A stretch of 40,038 nucleotides of DNA, taken from assembly GCA_016212275.1 (NCBI GenBank), contig JACRGR010000072.1:1-40038 (forward strand). Reading direction: 5' to 3'. This DNA comes from Nitrospinota bacterium. Lineage in GTDB: Bacteria > Nitrospinota_A > UBA7883 > JACRGQ01. Below, in pieces: positions 6,737 to 16,079 of this stretch. How positions within the stretch are numbered: position 1 is the stretch's first letter; every line of letters starts with the position of its first letter. A program made the position numbers and the translations under genes. Below the pieces are notes generated by a model, which was not told the origin of the DNA, ran no database searches, and saw nothing but the letters and a program-made list of their open reading frames with translations.

Positions 6737-8452
6737 CTATTTCTTTCGCGTGATCTTCGGGTAGTCGGGTATCCACATCCTATCGCGGATACCATCTTCG
6801 GGGTCGCCCGTCAATGGAGTGCCAACACCTTCGGTTAACGCCTGCTTGTACACCGCTAGCGCCACCTGGAACGATACTTCGAACAAGTCCTCAATCGGCG
6901 GATAGACGGTGCGGTTGGCAAGCCGCTCGTCCGACACCAATTTCGCCAGCGCGTGCGCGGACGCGGTAAACATCCCGTTCGTAACCTTCTTCGCCCGCGC
7001 CGATAGCGCGCCCAGCCCCAGGCCGGGGAATACGAAGGCGTTGTTCCCTTGCCCGATGTGGAATTCGCGCCCGCCCACCGTGACCGGCGCGAAGGGGCTT
7101 CCCGCCGCCACGATCGCCGCGCCGCCGGTGTATTCCAGCACTTTGCGTGGGTCCGCCTCGCATTTCGAGGTGGGGTTGGAAAGCGTGAAGATGACCGGCT
7201 CCGGCGTGTTTTGTATCATCTGGTCAATGAGGGCGTTGGTGAACGAGCCGGGCTGTGCCGATACGCCGATGAGCACCGTCACCTTGCCGTTCTTCACCGT
7301 GTCTTCCAGCGAAAGTGCATGCAGGTGGTCGCGGATCCAGTGTCCGGTGGCGCTTTCCGGCTGAGCGAACTCCTTTTTGTAATCCTCCACCCCTTCGCGG
7401 TCATCCAGCAAAAGCCCTTGCGAGTCCACCACGAAAATCCGTTCCTGCGCCTCTTTCCGGTTCAGGCCGTCCGCCATCAGGCCGTCGCGCAGTTGCCGCG
7501 CTATGCCGATGCCCGCCGCCCCCGCGCCGTAGATGGCGTACCGCTGGTCGCGCAGTTTTTGTTTCTTTATCTTCATCGCGCCAATGATGCCGCCCAGCAC
7601 CACCGCCGCCGTGCCTTGCACGTCGTCGTTGAAAGAGGGGAGGGCGTCGCGGTAGTTGTCCATGTTGCTGAAGGCGTTTTGCTTGGAGAAATCTTCCCAC
7701 TGCAAAATGGCGTTCGGGAAGTTGCGTTTCACTCCCTTCACGAACAGGTCAATGAGGTCGGCATACGGCTTGCCGGTGAGCCGCCGGTGTTTCCGCCCCA
7801 GGTACAGCGGGTCGGCGAGCAGTTTCTGGTTGTCGGTCCCCACGTCCAGCGTTATCGGCAGGCAGGCGGCGGGGTGAATGCCCGCGGCCACGGTGTACAG
7901 CGAGAGCTTGCCGATGGGGATCGCCATCCCGCCCACCCCTTGGTCGCCGATGCCCAGTATCCCCTGGCTGTCCGTGACCACGATGATGTCTATGTCCCGC
8001 GTGGGGAGATTGGCGCACATTTCGTCCATCTTGTATATGTTGTCCAGCGTGATGAACAGGCCGCGCGCGTTGCGGTAGATGTGGCCGTGTTTTTCCACCG
8101 CGTCCCCCACCGTGGGGGTGTAGATGACCGGGATCATCTCCTTGATGTTTTGCCGCAGGAGCGAATAAAAAAGGATTTCGTTGCGGTCCTGCAGGGAGCG
8201 CAACTGGATATACTTTTCTATCGGGTTCGGCTTCGAATCGTAATTTTCCTTGACGCGGATAAGCTGTTCGGCCAGCGTGGCCACATGCGGCGGCAGTAAT
8301 CCCTCCAGCCCCAGTTCGTCGCGCTCCTGTTGTGTGAACGCGGTCCCCTTGTTGAGCAGGGGGTTGTGGATGATGTCCTGCCCGGACTTGTTGATCTCGA
8401 CGACGAGGTCGCCGTTGGCGTCCGGATGGGGGCGGTAGGCGGTATTGGGCAT
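6737..8452 (-). CDS. maeA: NAD-dependent malic enzyme
   Basis: A 571-residue enzyme of the large (SfcA/MaeA) class, which oxidatively decarboxylates malate to pyruvate in the cytoplasm. Visible landmarks are IPVIYTPTVGDAV (active-site tyrosine), ARGLFITLDN, DSQGILGIGDQGVGGM followed by AIPIGKLSLYTVAAGI (catalytic lysine), the metal-binding QWEDFSKQNAF and FNDDVQGTAAVVLGG, and a Rossmann glycine run YGAGAAGIGIARQL. The length is that expected for the family. AAGGAG sits about nine bases before the ATG at 8452. The DNA upstream (8453-8655) has an AT-rich GATAAT-like patch but no convincing -35, then an inverted repeat. Together with PPDK at 34685-37342 it could feed malate carbon to pyruvate and PEP. 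NAD preference is inferred from family, not seen. Confidence 0.93.
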   Translation of the reverse strand: MPNTAYRPHPDANGDLVVEINKSGQDIIHNPLLNKGTAFTQQERDELGLEGLLPPHVATLAEQLIRVKENYDSKPNPIEKYIQLRSLQDRNEILFYSLLRQNIKEMIPVIYTPTVGDAVEKHGHIYRNARGLFITLDNIYKMDEMCANLPTRDIDIIVVTDSQGILGIGDQGVGGMAIPIGKLSLYTVAAGIHPAACLPITLDVGTDNQKLLADPLYLGRKHRRLTGKPYADLIDLFVKGVKRNFPNAILQWEDFSKQNAFSNMDNYRDALPSFNDDVQGTAAVVLGGIIGAMKIKKQKLRDQRYAIYGAGAAGIGIARQLRDGLMADGLNRKEAQERIFVVDSQGLLLDDREGVEDYKKEFAQPESATGHWIRDHLHALSLEDTVKNGKVTVLIGVSAQPGSFTNALIDQMIQNTPEPVIFTLSNPTSKCEADPRKVLEYTGGAAIVAAGSPFAPVTVGGREFHIGQGNNAFVFPGLGLGALSARAKKVTNGMFTASAHALAKLVSDERLANRTVYPPIEDLFEVSFQVALAVYKQALTEGVGTPLTGDPEDGIRDRMWIPDYPKITRKK

Positions 8453-8507
8453 TACGGTTCTCCTTAAATTATTATCTTAATGGAAGTGGGAATGGGAGAG
8501 AAGAATG

Positions 8508-8582
8508 AACCACTGATGAACACGGATAAACACTGATGATGAAGCAAAAACCATCTGTGTCCATCCGTGTGTATCCGTGGTT
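8508..8582. repeat. Imperfect 31-bp inverted repeat of a dispersed type
   Basis: Arms 8508-8538 and 8552-8582 pair at 25 of 31 positions around a 13-base loop. They are built from units resembling GAACACGGAT / CATCCGTGT. The flanking bases 8590-8630 continue in the same style, with CTCTCTGTG occurring twice. From memory, sequences of this kind recur between genes in many environmental bacterial genomes. This copy occupies the 203-base gap between the end of cheA and the start of malic enzyme, the longest gene-free stretch in the window. Confidence 0.65.
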
Positions 8583-8655
8583 GAATTTCCCCTTTTTTCT
8601 CTCTGTGTCTCGGAGTCTCTCTGTGGTTGCATTTGCCATTTCTTGTTCTCCCGAT

Positions 8656-11600
8656 TCAGATGGCACCGCTGGCGGTGGCGGATTTCGGGGGTTTTAGCCG
8701 GTCGCGTTTGGCGGCTTCTTCGATGATCTGCCCGGCATCCAAAATGAGAGCCACCTTGCCGTTTCCCATGATGGTGGCGCCGGAGATCCCCGGCGCCTCG
8801 CGCAAAAGGGCGCCGAGCGTTTTGATGACGACCTCCTGCTGGTGTTTCAGTTCGTCCACCACCAGCCCCAGCCGTTTTTCCGCCAGGCCGATGACCACCA
8901 CGAACAGCGAATTGCGTTTGCGCCGGCCCTCGCGTTCCGCGCGGAGGGGCGATAGAACCGGCGCTTCCGCGGGGCGCTTGCCCCGCGCGGTTTTCCGGTC
9001 CAGTTCGAAAATCGCGTCCAAACGCGCCAGCGGGAGCACCGCGTCGCGCATGGTGATCATCTCGCGCCCCTGCACCTCGCGCACTTCGGCGCGGGAAATG
9101 CGGATGGACTCCACCACCGAAGAGAGCGGGATGGCGAACGTTTCGTCCCGCACGCCCACCATGAGGGTGGGAACGATGGCAAGCGTGAGCGGCAGGCGGA
9201 TCACGATGCGCGACCCTTTGTCTTTTTCCGAATGGATGTCTATCAGCCCTTTGAGCTTGATGATGTTCTTCTTCACTACGTCCATCCCCACTCCGCGCCC
9301 GCTGACCATCGTTGGGGTTTCGGCGGTGCTGAAGCCCGGCTCGAAGATGCATTGGAGGATGTCGCGCTCGGTGAGCGTGGCGTCGTTGGGGTCCAGCAGT
9401 CCTTTTTCCACGGCCTTTTGCCGTATCCGTTCCACGTCCATCCCCTTGCCGTCGTCGCCCACCTCGATGATGATCATGTCCCCCTCGTGGTACGCCTTCA
9501 GCGTAAGGGTGCCGGTGCCCGGCTTGCCTTTCGCCAGCCGCGCATTAGGCGGTTCGATGCCGTGGTCTATGGCGTTGCGGATGAGGTGTACCAGCGGGTC
9601 GGATATTTCCTCGATGAGCGTTTTGTCCAGTTCCGTTTCCTCGCCGCTCATCGCCAGGTTCACCTGCTTGCCCAGCGTTTTCGCCAAGTCGCGCACGATG
9701 CGGGGGAATTTGTTGAAGGCGTTGCCGATGGGCACCATCCGCACGGACATGATCATGTCCTGTATGTCGTTCATGTGGCGGTGGAAAAACTGGTTCGTGT
9801 GGGTAAGGTGCGCGACCAGCGGCGAGCCGGGCATGGCGCGCCGGAGATCGGTGGTGATCTGGTCGAGGCGCGTGCGGTCTATCACCAGTTCGCCGATGAG
9901 GTTCAGCAGTTTGTCCAGCCGCTCGATGTCCACTCGGATGGTTCCGGCGGCCTTTTCCTTGAGTTTCTTTTCCATATCGCCGGACTCCGCCCCCGTTTCC
10001 GCTGTTGGGGCGGGGGAGGATGCCGCAGGCGTTTGGGGCGGGGCCTTCGTTTTTGGGGCCATGGGTGCCGCGGTTTCCGCGGCGGGGCGCGCGGGGGAAA
10101 GTTCTTTTGCCAGCACTTCCCGCAGGGTGACCGACATGAATTTCGGAAGGGCATCGAACCGTTTTAGTATGTCCTCCCGCGTCAATTTCGAAGATAGCAG
10201 GAACCGGAACCCCATGGTGAATGGGGTTTCGCCGAAACCGGAAATTTCCGGCACCCCTTCGATGAGGGGGATGGATACCAGAATGTTCCCGATCCGTTCC
10301 AGCACCGGCACGACGGAGATCGGCTCGTAGCCGAATTGGAACGCCTCCTGATCGAACCCGATGACCACCTCGAATATCGTCAGTCCCTTCGCGTGTTCTT
10401 CGGCAAGGATGTTTTTCTCCTCCTCGCTCAGGCTGGAGAGGGCGGCGTGCTCCATCTGCGCCTGTTTCAGCAGGGCGTCCAGTTCGTCCGGTTTTTTCAG
10501 CACCCGACCGATCATCGCATTGAGCTTTTCGATCTCGCCGGTCACGGTGAGGCCGCTGTCCTTTCGCGCTTTCAGCTCGTCCACCAGCGACTTCATTTTC
10601 TCCACGCACTCGCCGACGCACTCGAACACGGCGTCGGTGGCGGTGATGCGCTCCGCCCGCAGGTGCTCGAAGAGCGTTTCCAGTTTCGCGCCCAGGAGCG
10701 CCAGCTTGCTGAACCCGAAAATGGCGGAAGTCCCTTTCAGGGTGCGCATCGTCTTGTGCAGTTCCGCCGCCAGCGCGAGGTTCGTGGGATCGCGTTCGAG
10801 CTCGAGCAGGTTGATGTCCAGATGGTCGAGGTTCTCCCCGGCGGTTTTCACAAACTCCGCCACCAGCGTGTCGTCCATCGTTTCCAGGGTTTCGTTGAGC
10901 GACAGTTCCTTCGGCGGGAGCGCTTCCGGGATGGCGGGTTCGCCGTCGCTGGACGGTTTTCCCTCCGTCTCGTTGCCTTCCACCACGGTGGAAACCGGAT
11001 CCATGAATTCCTCGCGCACCTCGTCCGGCGGTTTTTCCGAACTGAAAAGGATGCGGCAGTTCACCGTATCTTCCATCGCCGGGATCTTCGCCACGGGCGG
11101 CGAGGTGGCTATCATCATCCCGGTCTCTTCGATAGCCTTGAAGATCGGGAGGCGCTCCAGTTTTTCGGGAGAGATGCCTCCGAGTATCTCTTTGCCGACT
11201 TCGTACACCCACAGTCCCGCCGAGCAGGCGTCGGCCAGCACGGCGCTTTCCTTTTCGTCGAGGTTGAATGTATGAATGTCGTAGGTGTCGTCCACGAACG
11301 GGATATTGGAAAGGTCCACCGCCGCGGGCGCCGCCATCGGCGTCGAAGGGCCGGAGGACGCTTGTGCCGGTTTCGCCGCCGCGCCACGGGCCAGCACGCG
11401 CTCCAGCCGGGCCACCTCATCGGTGATGTCCAGTTCCTTGTCGTTGCGTATTTCCTTTACCGCGACAATCCCGCGCGAGAGTTTGTCCACCGCGGTAAAC
11501 AGCGCGTCAACCACCGGCTGGGTGATCTCCATCGTTCCCTGCCGCAGTTCCCCGAAGATGTCTTCCATCTTATGGCAGAGCAGTTCCACGTTTTGGAATT

Positions 11601-11787
11601 CCATCATGCCCGCCAACCCTTTCACGGTGTGGGCGGCGCGGAAGAGGGAGTCTATCTTTTCCTTTTTGGGCGCGCCTTTGGCCAGGCTTTGCTCGATCTC
11701 CATGAGGTTGGCGTTGAGCGTTTGCAGGTGCTCTTCCGCTTCCTCGGTGAACTCGTTTACGAACCCGGAAAAATCGGGAATCTCCAC
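8656..11787 (-). CDS. cheA: CheA-type histidine kinase with duplicated Hpt/P2-like modules
   Basis: A 1043-residue chemotaxis-class kinase, far longer than a typical CheA of about 650-750. Start GTG 11787 has GGAGG six bases upstream. Order: Hpt1 (1-135, phospho-His53 in AAHTVKGLAG); P2/ACT-like domain (about 185-265); Hpt2 (about 300-430) whose site reads MRTLKGTSAIFGF, with Arg348 in place of histidine; a second P2/ACT-like domain (about 465-560); a Pro/Ala linker; dimerisation helix (about 612-670); HATPase with N-box HLIRNAIDHGIE (734-745), DDGKGMD (778-784) and GRGVGMD; and a C-terminal CheW-like domain from about 865 that would dock receptor arrays. No receptor, CheY, CheB or CheR gene is nearby, so the pathway controlled (motility, pili or other) is open. 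It lies 60 bases downstream of rph, with a hairpin between. Confidence 0.9.
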   Translation of the reverse strand: MEIPDFSGFVNEFTEEAEEHLQTLNANLMEIEQSLAKGAPKKEKIDSLFRAAHTVKGLAGMMEFQNVELLCHKMEDIFGELRQGTMEITQPVVDALFTAVDKLSRGIVAVKEIRNDKELDITDEVARLERVLARGAAAKPAQASSGPSTPMAAPAAVDLSNIPFVDDTYDIHTFNLDEKESAVLADACSAGLWVYEVGKEILGGISPEKLERLPIFKAIEETGMMIATSPPVAKIPAMEDTVNCRILFSSEKPPDEVREEFMDPVSTVVEGNETEGKPSSDGEPAIPEALPPKELSLNETLETMDDTLVAEFVKTAGENLDHLDINLLELERDPTNLALAAELHKTMRTLKGTSAIFGFSKLALLGAKLETLFEHLRAERITATDAVFECVGECVEKMKSLVDELKARKDSGLTVTGEIEKLNAMIGRVLKKPDELDALLKQAQMEHAALSSLSEEEKNILAEEHAKGLTIFEVVIGFDQEAFQFGYEPISVVPVLERIGNILVSIPLIEGVPEISGFGETPFTMGFRFLLSSKLTREDILKRFDALPKFMSVTLREVLAKELSPARPAAETAAPMAPKTKAPPQTPAASSPAPTAETGAESGDMEKKLKEKAAGTIRVDIERLDKLLNLIGELVIDRTRLDQITTDLRRAMPGSPLVAHLTHTNQFFHRHMNDIQDMIMSVRMVPIGNAFNKFPRIVRDLAKTLGKQVNLAMSGEETELDKTLIEEISDPLVHLIRNAIDHGIEPPNARLAKGKPGTGTLTLKAYHEGDMIIIEVGDDGKGMDVERIRQKAVEKGLLDPNDATLTERDILQCIFEPGFSTAETPTMVSGRGVGMDVVKKNIIKLKGLIDIHSEKDKGSRIVIRLPLTLAIVPTLMVGVRDETFAIPLSSVVESIRISRAEVREVQGREMITMRDAVLPLARLDAIFELDRKTARGKRPAEAPVLSPLRAEREGRRKRNSLFVVVIGLAEKRLGLVVDELKHQQEVVIKTLGALLREAPGISGATIMGNGKVALILDAGQIIEEAAKRDRLKPPKSATASGAI

Positions 11788-11820
11788 CCTATGCCTCCAG
11801 TCCCACTACTATAGCGCAAT

Positions 11821-11841
11821 TGGCCGGATTAATTCCGGCCA
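11821..11841. terminator. Hairpin between rph and cheA
   Basis: TGGCCGGA, a five-base TTAAT loop and TCCGGCCA make a perfect 8-bp stem just after the rph stop codon. No T-tract follows on the minus strand, so complete termination is doubtful. A TATAGT box nearer the cheA start hints at separate initiation. Confidence 0.4.
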
Positions 11842-11847
11842 GAGGTA

Positions 11848-12597
11848 TCAGCGCAGTGTCCCATGCGGCAACGCTTTTTTCTGCGCCTCCGCCAACTGCC
11901 GGATGCCCTTTGCCGCCAGCATCATCAGCCGGTCCATGGTGGCCCGGTCGAACGGCTCACGCTCGGCGGTTCCCTGCACTTCCACGAATTTCCCCTTGCC
12001 GGTCATCACCACGTTCATGTCCACGTGCGCGGTGGAATCCTCCGCGTAATCCAGGTCCAGCATCGGCCTGCCTTCCACGATCCCCACGCTCACCGCGCCC
12101 AGGTAGTCGCGCACGGGGATGGTGGATATTTTCCCTTCGCTTTTCAGCCGGTGCAGGGCCAGGCACATCGCCACGAACCCGCCGGTGATGGAGGCCGTGC
12201 GCGTGCCTCCGTCCGCCTGTATCGTGTCGCAGTCAATCCAGATGCTCCGCTCGCCCAGTTCTTCCATCTTCACCACGGAGCGCAGGGCGCGTCCGATGAG
12301 CCTTTGTATCTCCATTGTGCGTCCGCTTAACTTTCCCTTCGCGGCTTCGCGCGGGGAGCGCGTGTTGGTGGCGCGGGGGAGCATGGAGTATTCCGCCGTC
12401 ACCCAGCCAGAGCCTTTGCCGCGGAGGAACTGCGGCACCTTTTCCTCCACCGAGGCGGTGCAAAGCACCCGCGTATTGCCGATGCTGATGAGCGCGGAAC
12501 CTTCCGCGTGAATGTTCACCCCGGTTTCGATGGTCACTTTGCGCAATTGATCCGGTTTCCGGTTGTCCGCGCGTTTTGCCTTCTTTGAATCCGCCAT
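11848..12597 (-). CDS. rph: RNase PH
   Basis: A 249-residue phosphorolytic 3'-5' exoribonuclease that trims tRNA 3' ends and takes part in rRNA turnover. Start ATG 12597 ([19 protein letters not shown]) is preferred: GGGGAAAG precedes it, and an earlier frame start at 12654 would overlap a promoter. Family landmarks are [30 protein letters not shown], the MLPRATNTR segment, [39 protein letters not shown], given here as landmark regions rather than one motif, and the catalytic aspartate region [18 protein letters not shown]. The length is normal. It is divergent from tRNA-Leu, one of its substrate class, across 111 bases that hold two back-to-back promoters. Confidence 0.95.
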   Translation of the reverse strand: MADSKKAKRADNRKPDQLRKVTIETGVNIHAEGSALISIGNTRVLCTASVEEKVPQFLRGKGSGWVTAEYSMLPRATNTRSPREAAKGKLSGRTMEIQRLIGRALRSVVKMEELGERSIWIDCDTIQADGGTRTASITGGFVAMCLALHRLKSEGKISTIPVRDYLGAVSVGIVEGRPMLDLDYAEDSTAHVDMNVVMTGKGKFVEVQGTAEREPFDRATMDRLMMLAAKGIRQLAEAQKKALPHGTLR

Positions 12598-12625
12598 TTC
12601 TTTCCCCTTGCTGAAGTTTTGGGGA

Positions 12626-12654
12626 ATTCTACACCCCCCGCGCGGGAACGACAA
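12626..12654 (-). promoter_or_regulatory. Probable promoter of rph
   Basis: On the minus strand TTGTCG (12654-12649), a 17-base GC-rich spacer and TAGAAT (12631-12626). The match is 4/6 and 5/6. The predicted start is near 12619, about 20 bases before the ATG at 12597. Confidence 0.5.
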
Positions 12655-12669
12655 ACGGAGCCGAAATAT

Positions 12670-12698
12670 TTGACAGGGCGGGGATATTCCCCTATCTT
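12670..12698 (+). promoter_or_regulatory. Promoter of tRNA-Leu
   Basis: TTGACA (12670-12675), a 17-base spacer and TATCTT (12693-12698). The -35 is perfect and the -10 matches 4/6. The predicted start, about 12705, is only a few bases before the mature tRNA 5' end at 12709. Confidence 0.7.
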
Positions 12699-12708
12699 GA
12701 AAAATTGC

Positions 12709-12791
12709 GCGAAAGTGGCGGAACTGGCAGACGCGCCAGACTTAGGATCTGGTGGGCAACCGTGGGGGTTCGAGTCCCCCCTTTCGCACCA
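12709..12791 (+). tRNA. tRNA-Leu (anticodon UAG)
   Basis: An 83-base class II tRNA. The acceptor arms GCGAAAG (12709-12715) and CTTTCGC (12781-12787) pair fully; discriminator A12788 and an encoded CCA (12789-12791) follow. The anticodon stem CCAGA/TCTGG (12736-12740, 12748-12752) encloses the loop CTTAGGA with TAG at 12743-12745, reading CUA codons. A long variable arm and a GGGGGTTCGAGTCCCCC T-arm confirm leucine identity. It may be read through into tig, which begins 86 bases downstream. Confidence 0.97.
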
Positions 12792-12876
12792 GTGAGCGTT
12801 ATGCCGCCCCGGTTTTTATAATCGGTAGCAGGATGTTACAATACGCGAAACAACCATTTGATAAGGAGCAGATTAA

Positions 12877-14202
12877 GTGGCACACGCCGTAGCCGGAATG
12901 AAAGTGGAAATTAACGACGTGCAACCGTGCGTCAAACAACTTCATATAGAGATACCCGCCGACCATGTGGCGGACGAATCCGCTAAGAAATGGAAGGAAC
13001 TGGGCCGCCACGCGCAGGTGCCGGGCTTCCGCAAGGGAAAAGCGCCCCGGCATATTCTGGAGAAGATGTACGCGCAGTCCGTGCTGGGCGAGGTGGGCCA
13101 AAAACTTATCAGCGATGGGTATGAAGCCGCCATCCACGACCACAAAATAGAAGTGCTGGGTGACCCCACCTTCCAGGAGGTCAAAGTGGAGCCGGGCAAA
13201 CCGATCTCTTTCAACGTGGTGGTGGAAACATTCCCGCAAGTGACCGTTTCTGATTTTTCGGGCTGGACATTCGAGCGGGAAGTGCGCGCCGTTGACGAAA
13301 AAGAGATTCAGTCCGCGATTGATTCCATCCTTGAAGCCGACGCGGAACTGACCCCGGTGGATCGCCCCGCTAATGAAGGGGACTACGTTTCGCTGGACTA
13401 CGCCGGTTCGGTGGACGGCAAAGACGAGCCGAAACTCGCCGGCAAGGGACAACAGATGGTGATCACGCTGGCGGGGGACAACCTGTTCGGCGATTTCCAT
13501 AAAAACCTCGTGGGCGCGAAAGGGGGCGAGGAAAAATCGTTCACCATGAACCTTTCCAAGCAGTACCCCGACCCCGAATTGGCGGGCAAACAGGTTTCCT
13601 TCAAGGTGAACGTGACCGCGGTGAAGGAGAAGAAATTGCCGGAACTGACCGATGCGTTCGTTGCCAGCCATACCGCCTACCAAACGGTGGACGAGATGCG
13701 CCAAAAACTCCGCGAACGCGCCGAAGACCGCGAACGCGAGAGGGGAGAAGAGGATTTGCGCCGCAAGGTGATGGCGAAGTTCCGGGAAGTGGTGAAGTTC
13801 GACCTGCCGCCGAAAATGGTGGCGCAGTACGCCGAGATGTACGGCAACCGCGTCCTGCGCACCACGCGCGATTGGGGCGTGGACCTGCGGTCCCAAGCGG
13901 ATTTCGACCAGGCGAAGTTCGACAAGAACTGCGCGGAGAAGGGCGAGGAATGGGCGCGTGACGAGGTGATCGTCGAGACCATCGCCAAGCGCGAAAAACT
14001 GGAGCCGGATACCGCGACGATGGACCGCCTACAGAAGGAATACGCCGAATTTCTCAAGGCGGAGGACCGCAATACCCGCTATAATGCGGCCATGTACACG
14101 CTGAAAGAAGCGATGCAGGAAAGCGTGTTCAAATACGTTTACACGAAGATTGCCGTTGCCGATAAAACCGTGGCGGCGCAGGAAAAGAAGGAGAACGATT
14201 GA
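12877..14202 (+). CDS. tig: Trigger factor, ribosome-associated chaperone
   Basis: A 441-residue peptidyl-prolyl isomerase and chaperone that binds the ribosome exit tunnel. The ribosome-docking signature [16 protein letters not shown] lies near residue 50. The FKBP-type domain begins about residue 165 ([16 protein letters not shown]), followed by the long helical C-terminal chaperone domain. Start GTG 12877 is chosen because AGGAG (12864-12868) is eight bases upstream; an ATG at 12898 lacks a site. Between the tRNA and tig, TATAAT (12817-12822) and TACAAT (12837-12842) are possible -10 boxes without good -35 partners. Its stop overlaps the clpP start by one base (TGATG), the usual arrangement for translational coupling with the ClpXP protease. 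Confidence 0.96.
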   Translation: MAHAVAGMKVEINDVQPCVKQLHIEIPADHVADESAKKWKELGRHAQVPGFRKGKAPRHILEKMYAQSVLGEVGQKLISDGYEAAIHDHKIEVLGDPTFQEVKVEPGKPISFNVVVETFPQVTVSDFSGWTFEREVRAVDEKEIQSAIDSILEADAELTPVDRPANEGDYVSLDYAGSVDGKDEPKLAGKGQQMVITLAGDNLFGDFHKNLVGAKGGEEKSFTMNLSKQYPDPELAGKQVSFKVNVTAVKEKKLPELTDAFVASHTAYQTVDEMRQKLRERAEDRERERGEEDLRRKVMAKFREVVKFDLPPKMVAQYAEMYGNRVLRTTRDWGVDLRSQADFDQAKFDKNCAEKGEEWARDEVIVETIAKREKLEPDTATMDRLQKEYAEFLKAEDRNTRYNAAMYTLKEAMQESVFKYVYTKIAVADKTVAAQEKKEND

Positions 14203-14819
14203 TGCTTATCCCGATGGTTGTGGAGCAGACCGCTCGCGGCGAGAGGTCGTACGACATTTATTCCCGGCTGTTGAAGGACCGGATCATTTTCCTTGGCACG
14301 CCGATCGACGACCATGTGTCCAACCTCGTGATCGCGCAATTGCTCTTCCTTGAAGCGGAAGACCCGGACCAGGACATCTTCGTGTACATCAACAGCCCCG
14401 GCGGCGTGGTGACCGCCGGTTTGGCGATCTACGACACGATGCAGTTCGTGCGGCCCGACATCCAGACCATCTGCGTGGGGCAGGCGGCCAGCATGGGATC
14501 GCTTCTCCTGTCCGCCGGAGCGAAGGGGAAACGCTTCGCGCTCCCGAATACGCGCATCATGATCCACCAGCCGTCGGGCGGTTTTCAGGGGCAGGCTTCG
14601 GATATAGAAATACAGGCGAGGGAAACGACCCGCCTGCGGAGCATCCTTGAAGGGATATATGCCCGGCACACCGGACAGCCGCAGGAAAAGATAAAAGTGG
14701 ATTCCGACCGGGATTTCTTCATGAGTTCCGTCGAGGCGAAGGATTACGGGATCATTGACGAAGTGATAGAATCAAGGCAGTTGGCCAAGAAGAAATCGGA
14801 AGGCAAAAAAGGCGAATAA
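14202..14819 (+). CDS. clpP: ATP-dependent Clp protease proteolytic subunit
   Basis: A 205-residue serine peptidase that assembles as a double heptameric ring and degrades substrates fed by ClpX. The catalytic triad is visible: serine in [14 protein letters not shown], histidine in IMIHQPSGG and aspartate in DRDFFMS. The start is ATG 14202, with AAGGAG eight bases upstream, overlapping the tig stop. The mature N-terminus is expected just before the MVVEQT segment after propeptide processing. The length and motifs are standard. clpX follows 18 bases after the stop. Confidence 0.97.
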   Translation: MLIPMVVEQTARGERSYDIYSRLLKDRIIFLGTPIDDHVSNLVIAQLLFLEAEDPDQDIFVYINSPGGVVTAGLAIYDTMQFVRPDIQTICVGQAASMGSLLLSAGAKGKRFALPNTRIMIHQPSGGFQGQASDIEIQARETTRLRSILEGIYARHTGQPQEKIKVDSDRDFFMSSVEAKDYGIIDEVIESRQLAKKKSEGKKGE

Positions 14820-14837
14820 GGCGTTTTAGGAGGACCG

Positions 14838-16079
14838 ATGCCCACAACCCGAAAAGAGAATAACAAGGACCTCCGGTGCTCGTTCTGCGGCAAAAGCCAG
14901 GCGGAAGTGAAAAAGCTTATCGCCGGGCCGATGGTGTACATCTGCGACGAGTGCATAGACCTGTGCAACGAGATCATCGTCGAGGAGTGGAACCAGGAAA
15001 AGAGCGCCACGTTCGCCAGCCTGCCCAAGCCGCACGAGATTAAAGCGGTGCTGGACGACTATGTGATAGGACAGGACGAAGCGAAAAAGACGCTCGCCGT
15101 CGCCGTTCACAACCACTACAAGCGGATCGAGGCGAACGCCGGCGCGGACGACGTGGAACTGCAGAAGAACAACATTCTGCTCATCGGCCCCACCGGCACC
15201 GGCAAGACCTTGCTGGCGCAAACGCTGGCCCGGATACTGAAAGTGCCGTTCACGATAGTGGACGCCACCACGCTCACCGAGGCGGGGTATGTGGGCGAGG
15301 ACGTGGAGAACATCATCCACCGCCTGTTGCAGGTGGCGGAGTACGACATCGAGAAGGCGGAAAAGGGCATTGTCTACATTGACGAGATAGACAAGATAAG
15401 CCGGAAGACCGACAATCCGTCCATCACGCGGGATGTGTCGGGCGAGGGAGTTCAGCAGGCATTGCTGAAGATCATCGAGGGAACGGTCGCCAATGTTCCG
15501 CCGCAAGGCGGGCGCAAGCACCCCCAGCAGGAGTTTTTGCAGGTGGATACCACCAACATCCTGTTCATTTGCGGCGGCGCGTTCGTGGGGCTGGACAAGA
15601 TCATCGAACAGCGCACCGGCAAACAGACGATGGGATTCGGCGGCAAAATAAAGTCGAAGAAGGACAAGACGGAAAACATCATGGTGGATGTCCAGCCGGA
15701 GGACCTTCTGCGGTTCGGCCTCATCCCCGAATTCGTGGGCAGGCTTCCCGTGGCCGCCGTGCTGGAAGACCTGACGGAACAGGTGCTCGTGGACATCCTG
15801 CTCCAGCCGAAGAACGCCGTCATCAAGCAATATAAAAAGCTGTTCGCGCTGGACAGCGTGACGCTGAAATTCACCGATGGCGCGGTGCGCGCCGTGGCGC
15901 AGGAGGCCATCAGCCGGAAACTGGGCGCGCGCGGACTGCGGACCATACTTGAAAAGGCGATGCTCCAACTGATGTACGATATTCCGGGCAATCCCGATAT
16001 CGAGGAGGTTATCATCACCGAGGAGGTCATCCACAACCGGACCCAGCCGATGATCAGCTACAAGAAAAAGGCCGGGTGA
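14838..16079 (+). CDS. clpX: ClpX, AAA+ unfoldase of ClpXP
   Basis: A 413-residue unfoldase. The N-terminal C4 zinc finger is complete (CSFC near residue 15 and CDEC near 40). Walker A is GPTGTGKT, pore loop GYVGED, Walker [10 protein letters not shown], and sensor regions [14 protein letters not shown] and GARGLR are standard. The RKH loop ([10 protein letters not shown]) and a ClpP-docking loop (QTMGFGGK, with MGF at the IGF position) are both present, so it should partner ClpP. A strong TAGGAGG lies five bases before the ATG. Its TGA overlaps the start of lon. Confidence 0.97.
   Translation: MPTTRKENNKDLRCSFCGKSQAEVKKLIAGPMVYICDECIDLCNEIIVEEWNQEKSATFASLPKPHEIKAVLDDYVIGQDEAKKTLAVAVHNHYKRIEANAGADDVELQKNNILLIGPTGTGKTLLAQTLARILKVPFTIVDATTLTEAGYVGEDVENIIHRLLQVAEYDIEKAEKGIVYIDEIDKISRKTDNPSITRDVSGEGVQQALLKIIEGTVANVPPQGGRKHPQQEFLQVDTTNILFICGGAFVGLDKIIEQRTGKQTMGFGGKIKSKKDKTENIMVDVQPEDLLRFGLIPEFVGRLPVAAVLEDLTEQVLVDILLQPKNAVIKQYKKLFALDSVTLKFTDGAVRAVAQEAISRKLGARGLRTILEKAMLQLMYDIPGNPDIEEVIITEEVIHNRTQPMISYKKKAG

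Noticed and set aside
8627..10330. A 567-codon open frame on the plus strand opposite cheA
   Set aside because: Its translation is Ser/Arg/Met-rich with no domain, and it lies wholly antisense to well-supported CheA ATPase and CheW motifs; high GC and codon bias generate such frames.
9545..11212. A 555-codon minus-strand frame inside cheA
   Set aside because: It is a +1-type shadow of cheA with Arg/Gly/Pro-rich translation and no recognisable domain.
10336..11814. A 492-codon plus-strand frame opposite the N-terminal half of cheA
   Set aside because: Antisense shadow; translation lacks hydrophobic or catalytic patterns while the opposite strand has two clear Hpt-like domains.
11848..12654. 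Longer RNase PH starting at 12654
   Set aside because: The extra codons overlap a good -35/-10 pair and have no family similarity; the start at 12597 has a purine-rich ribosome site.
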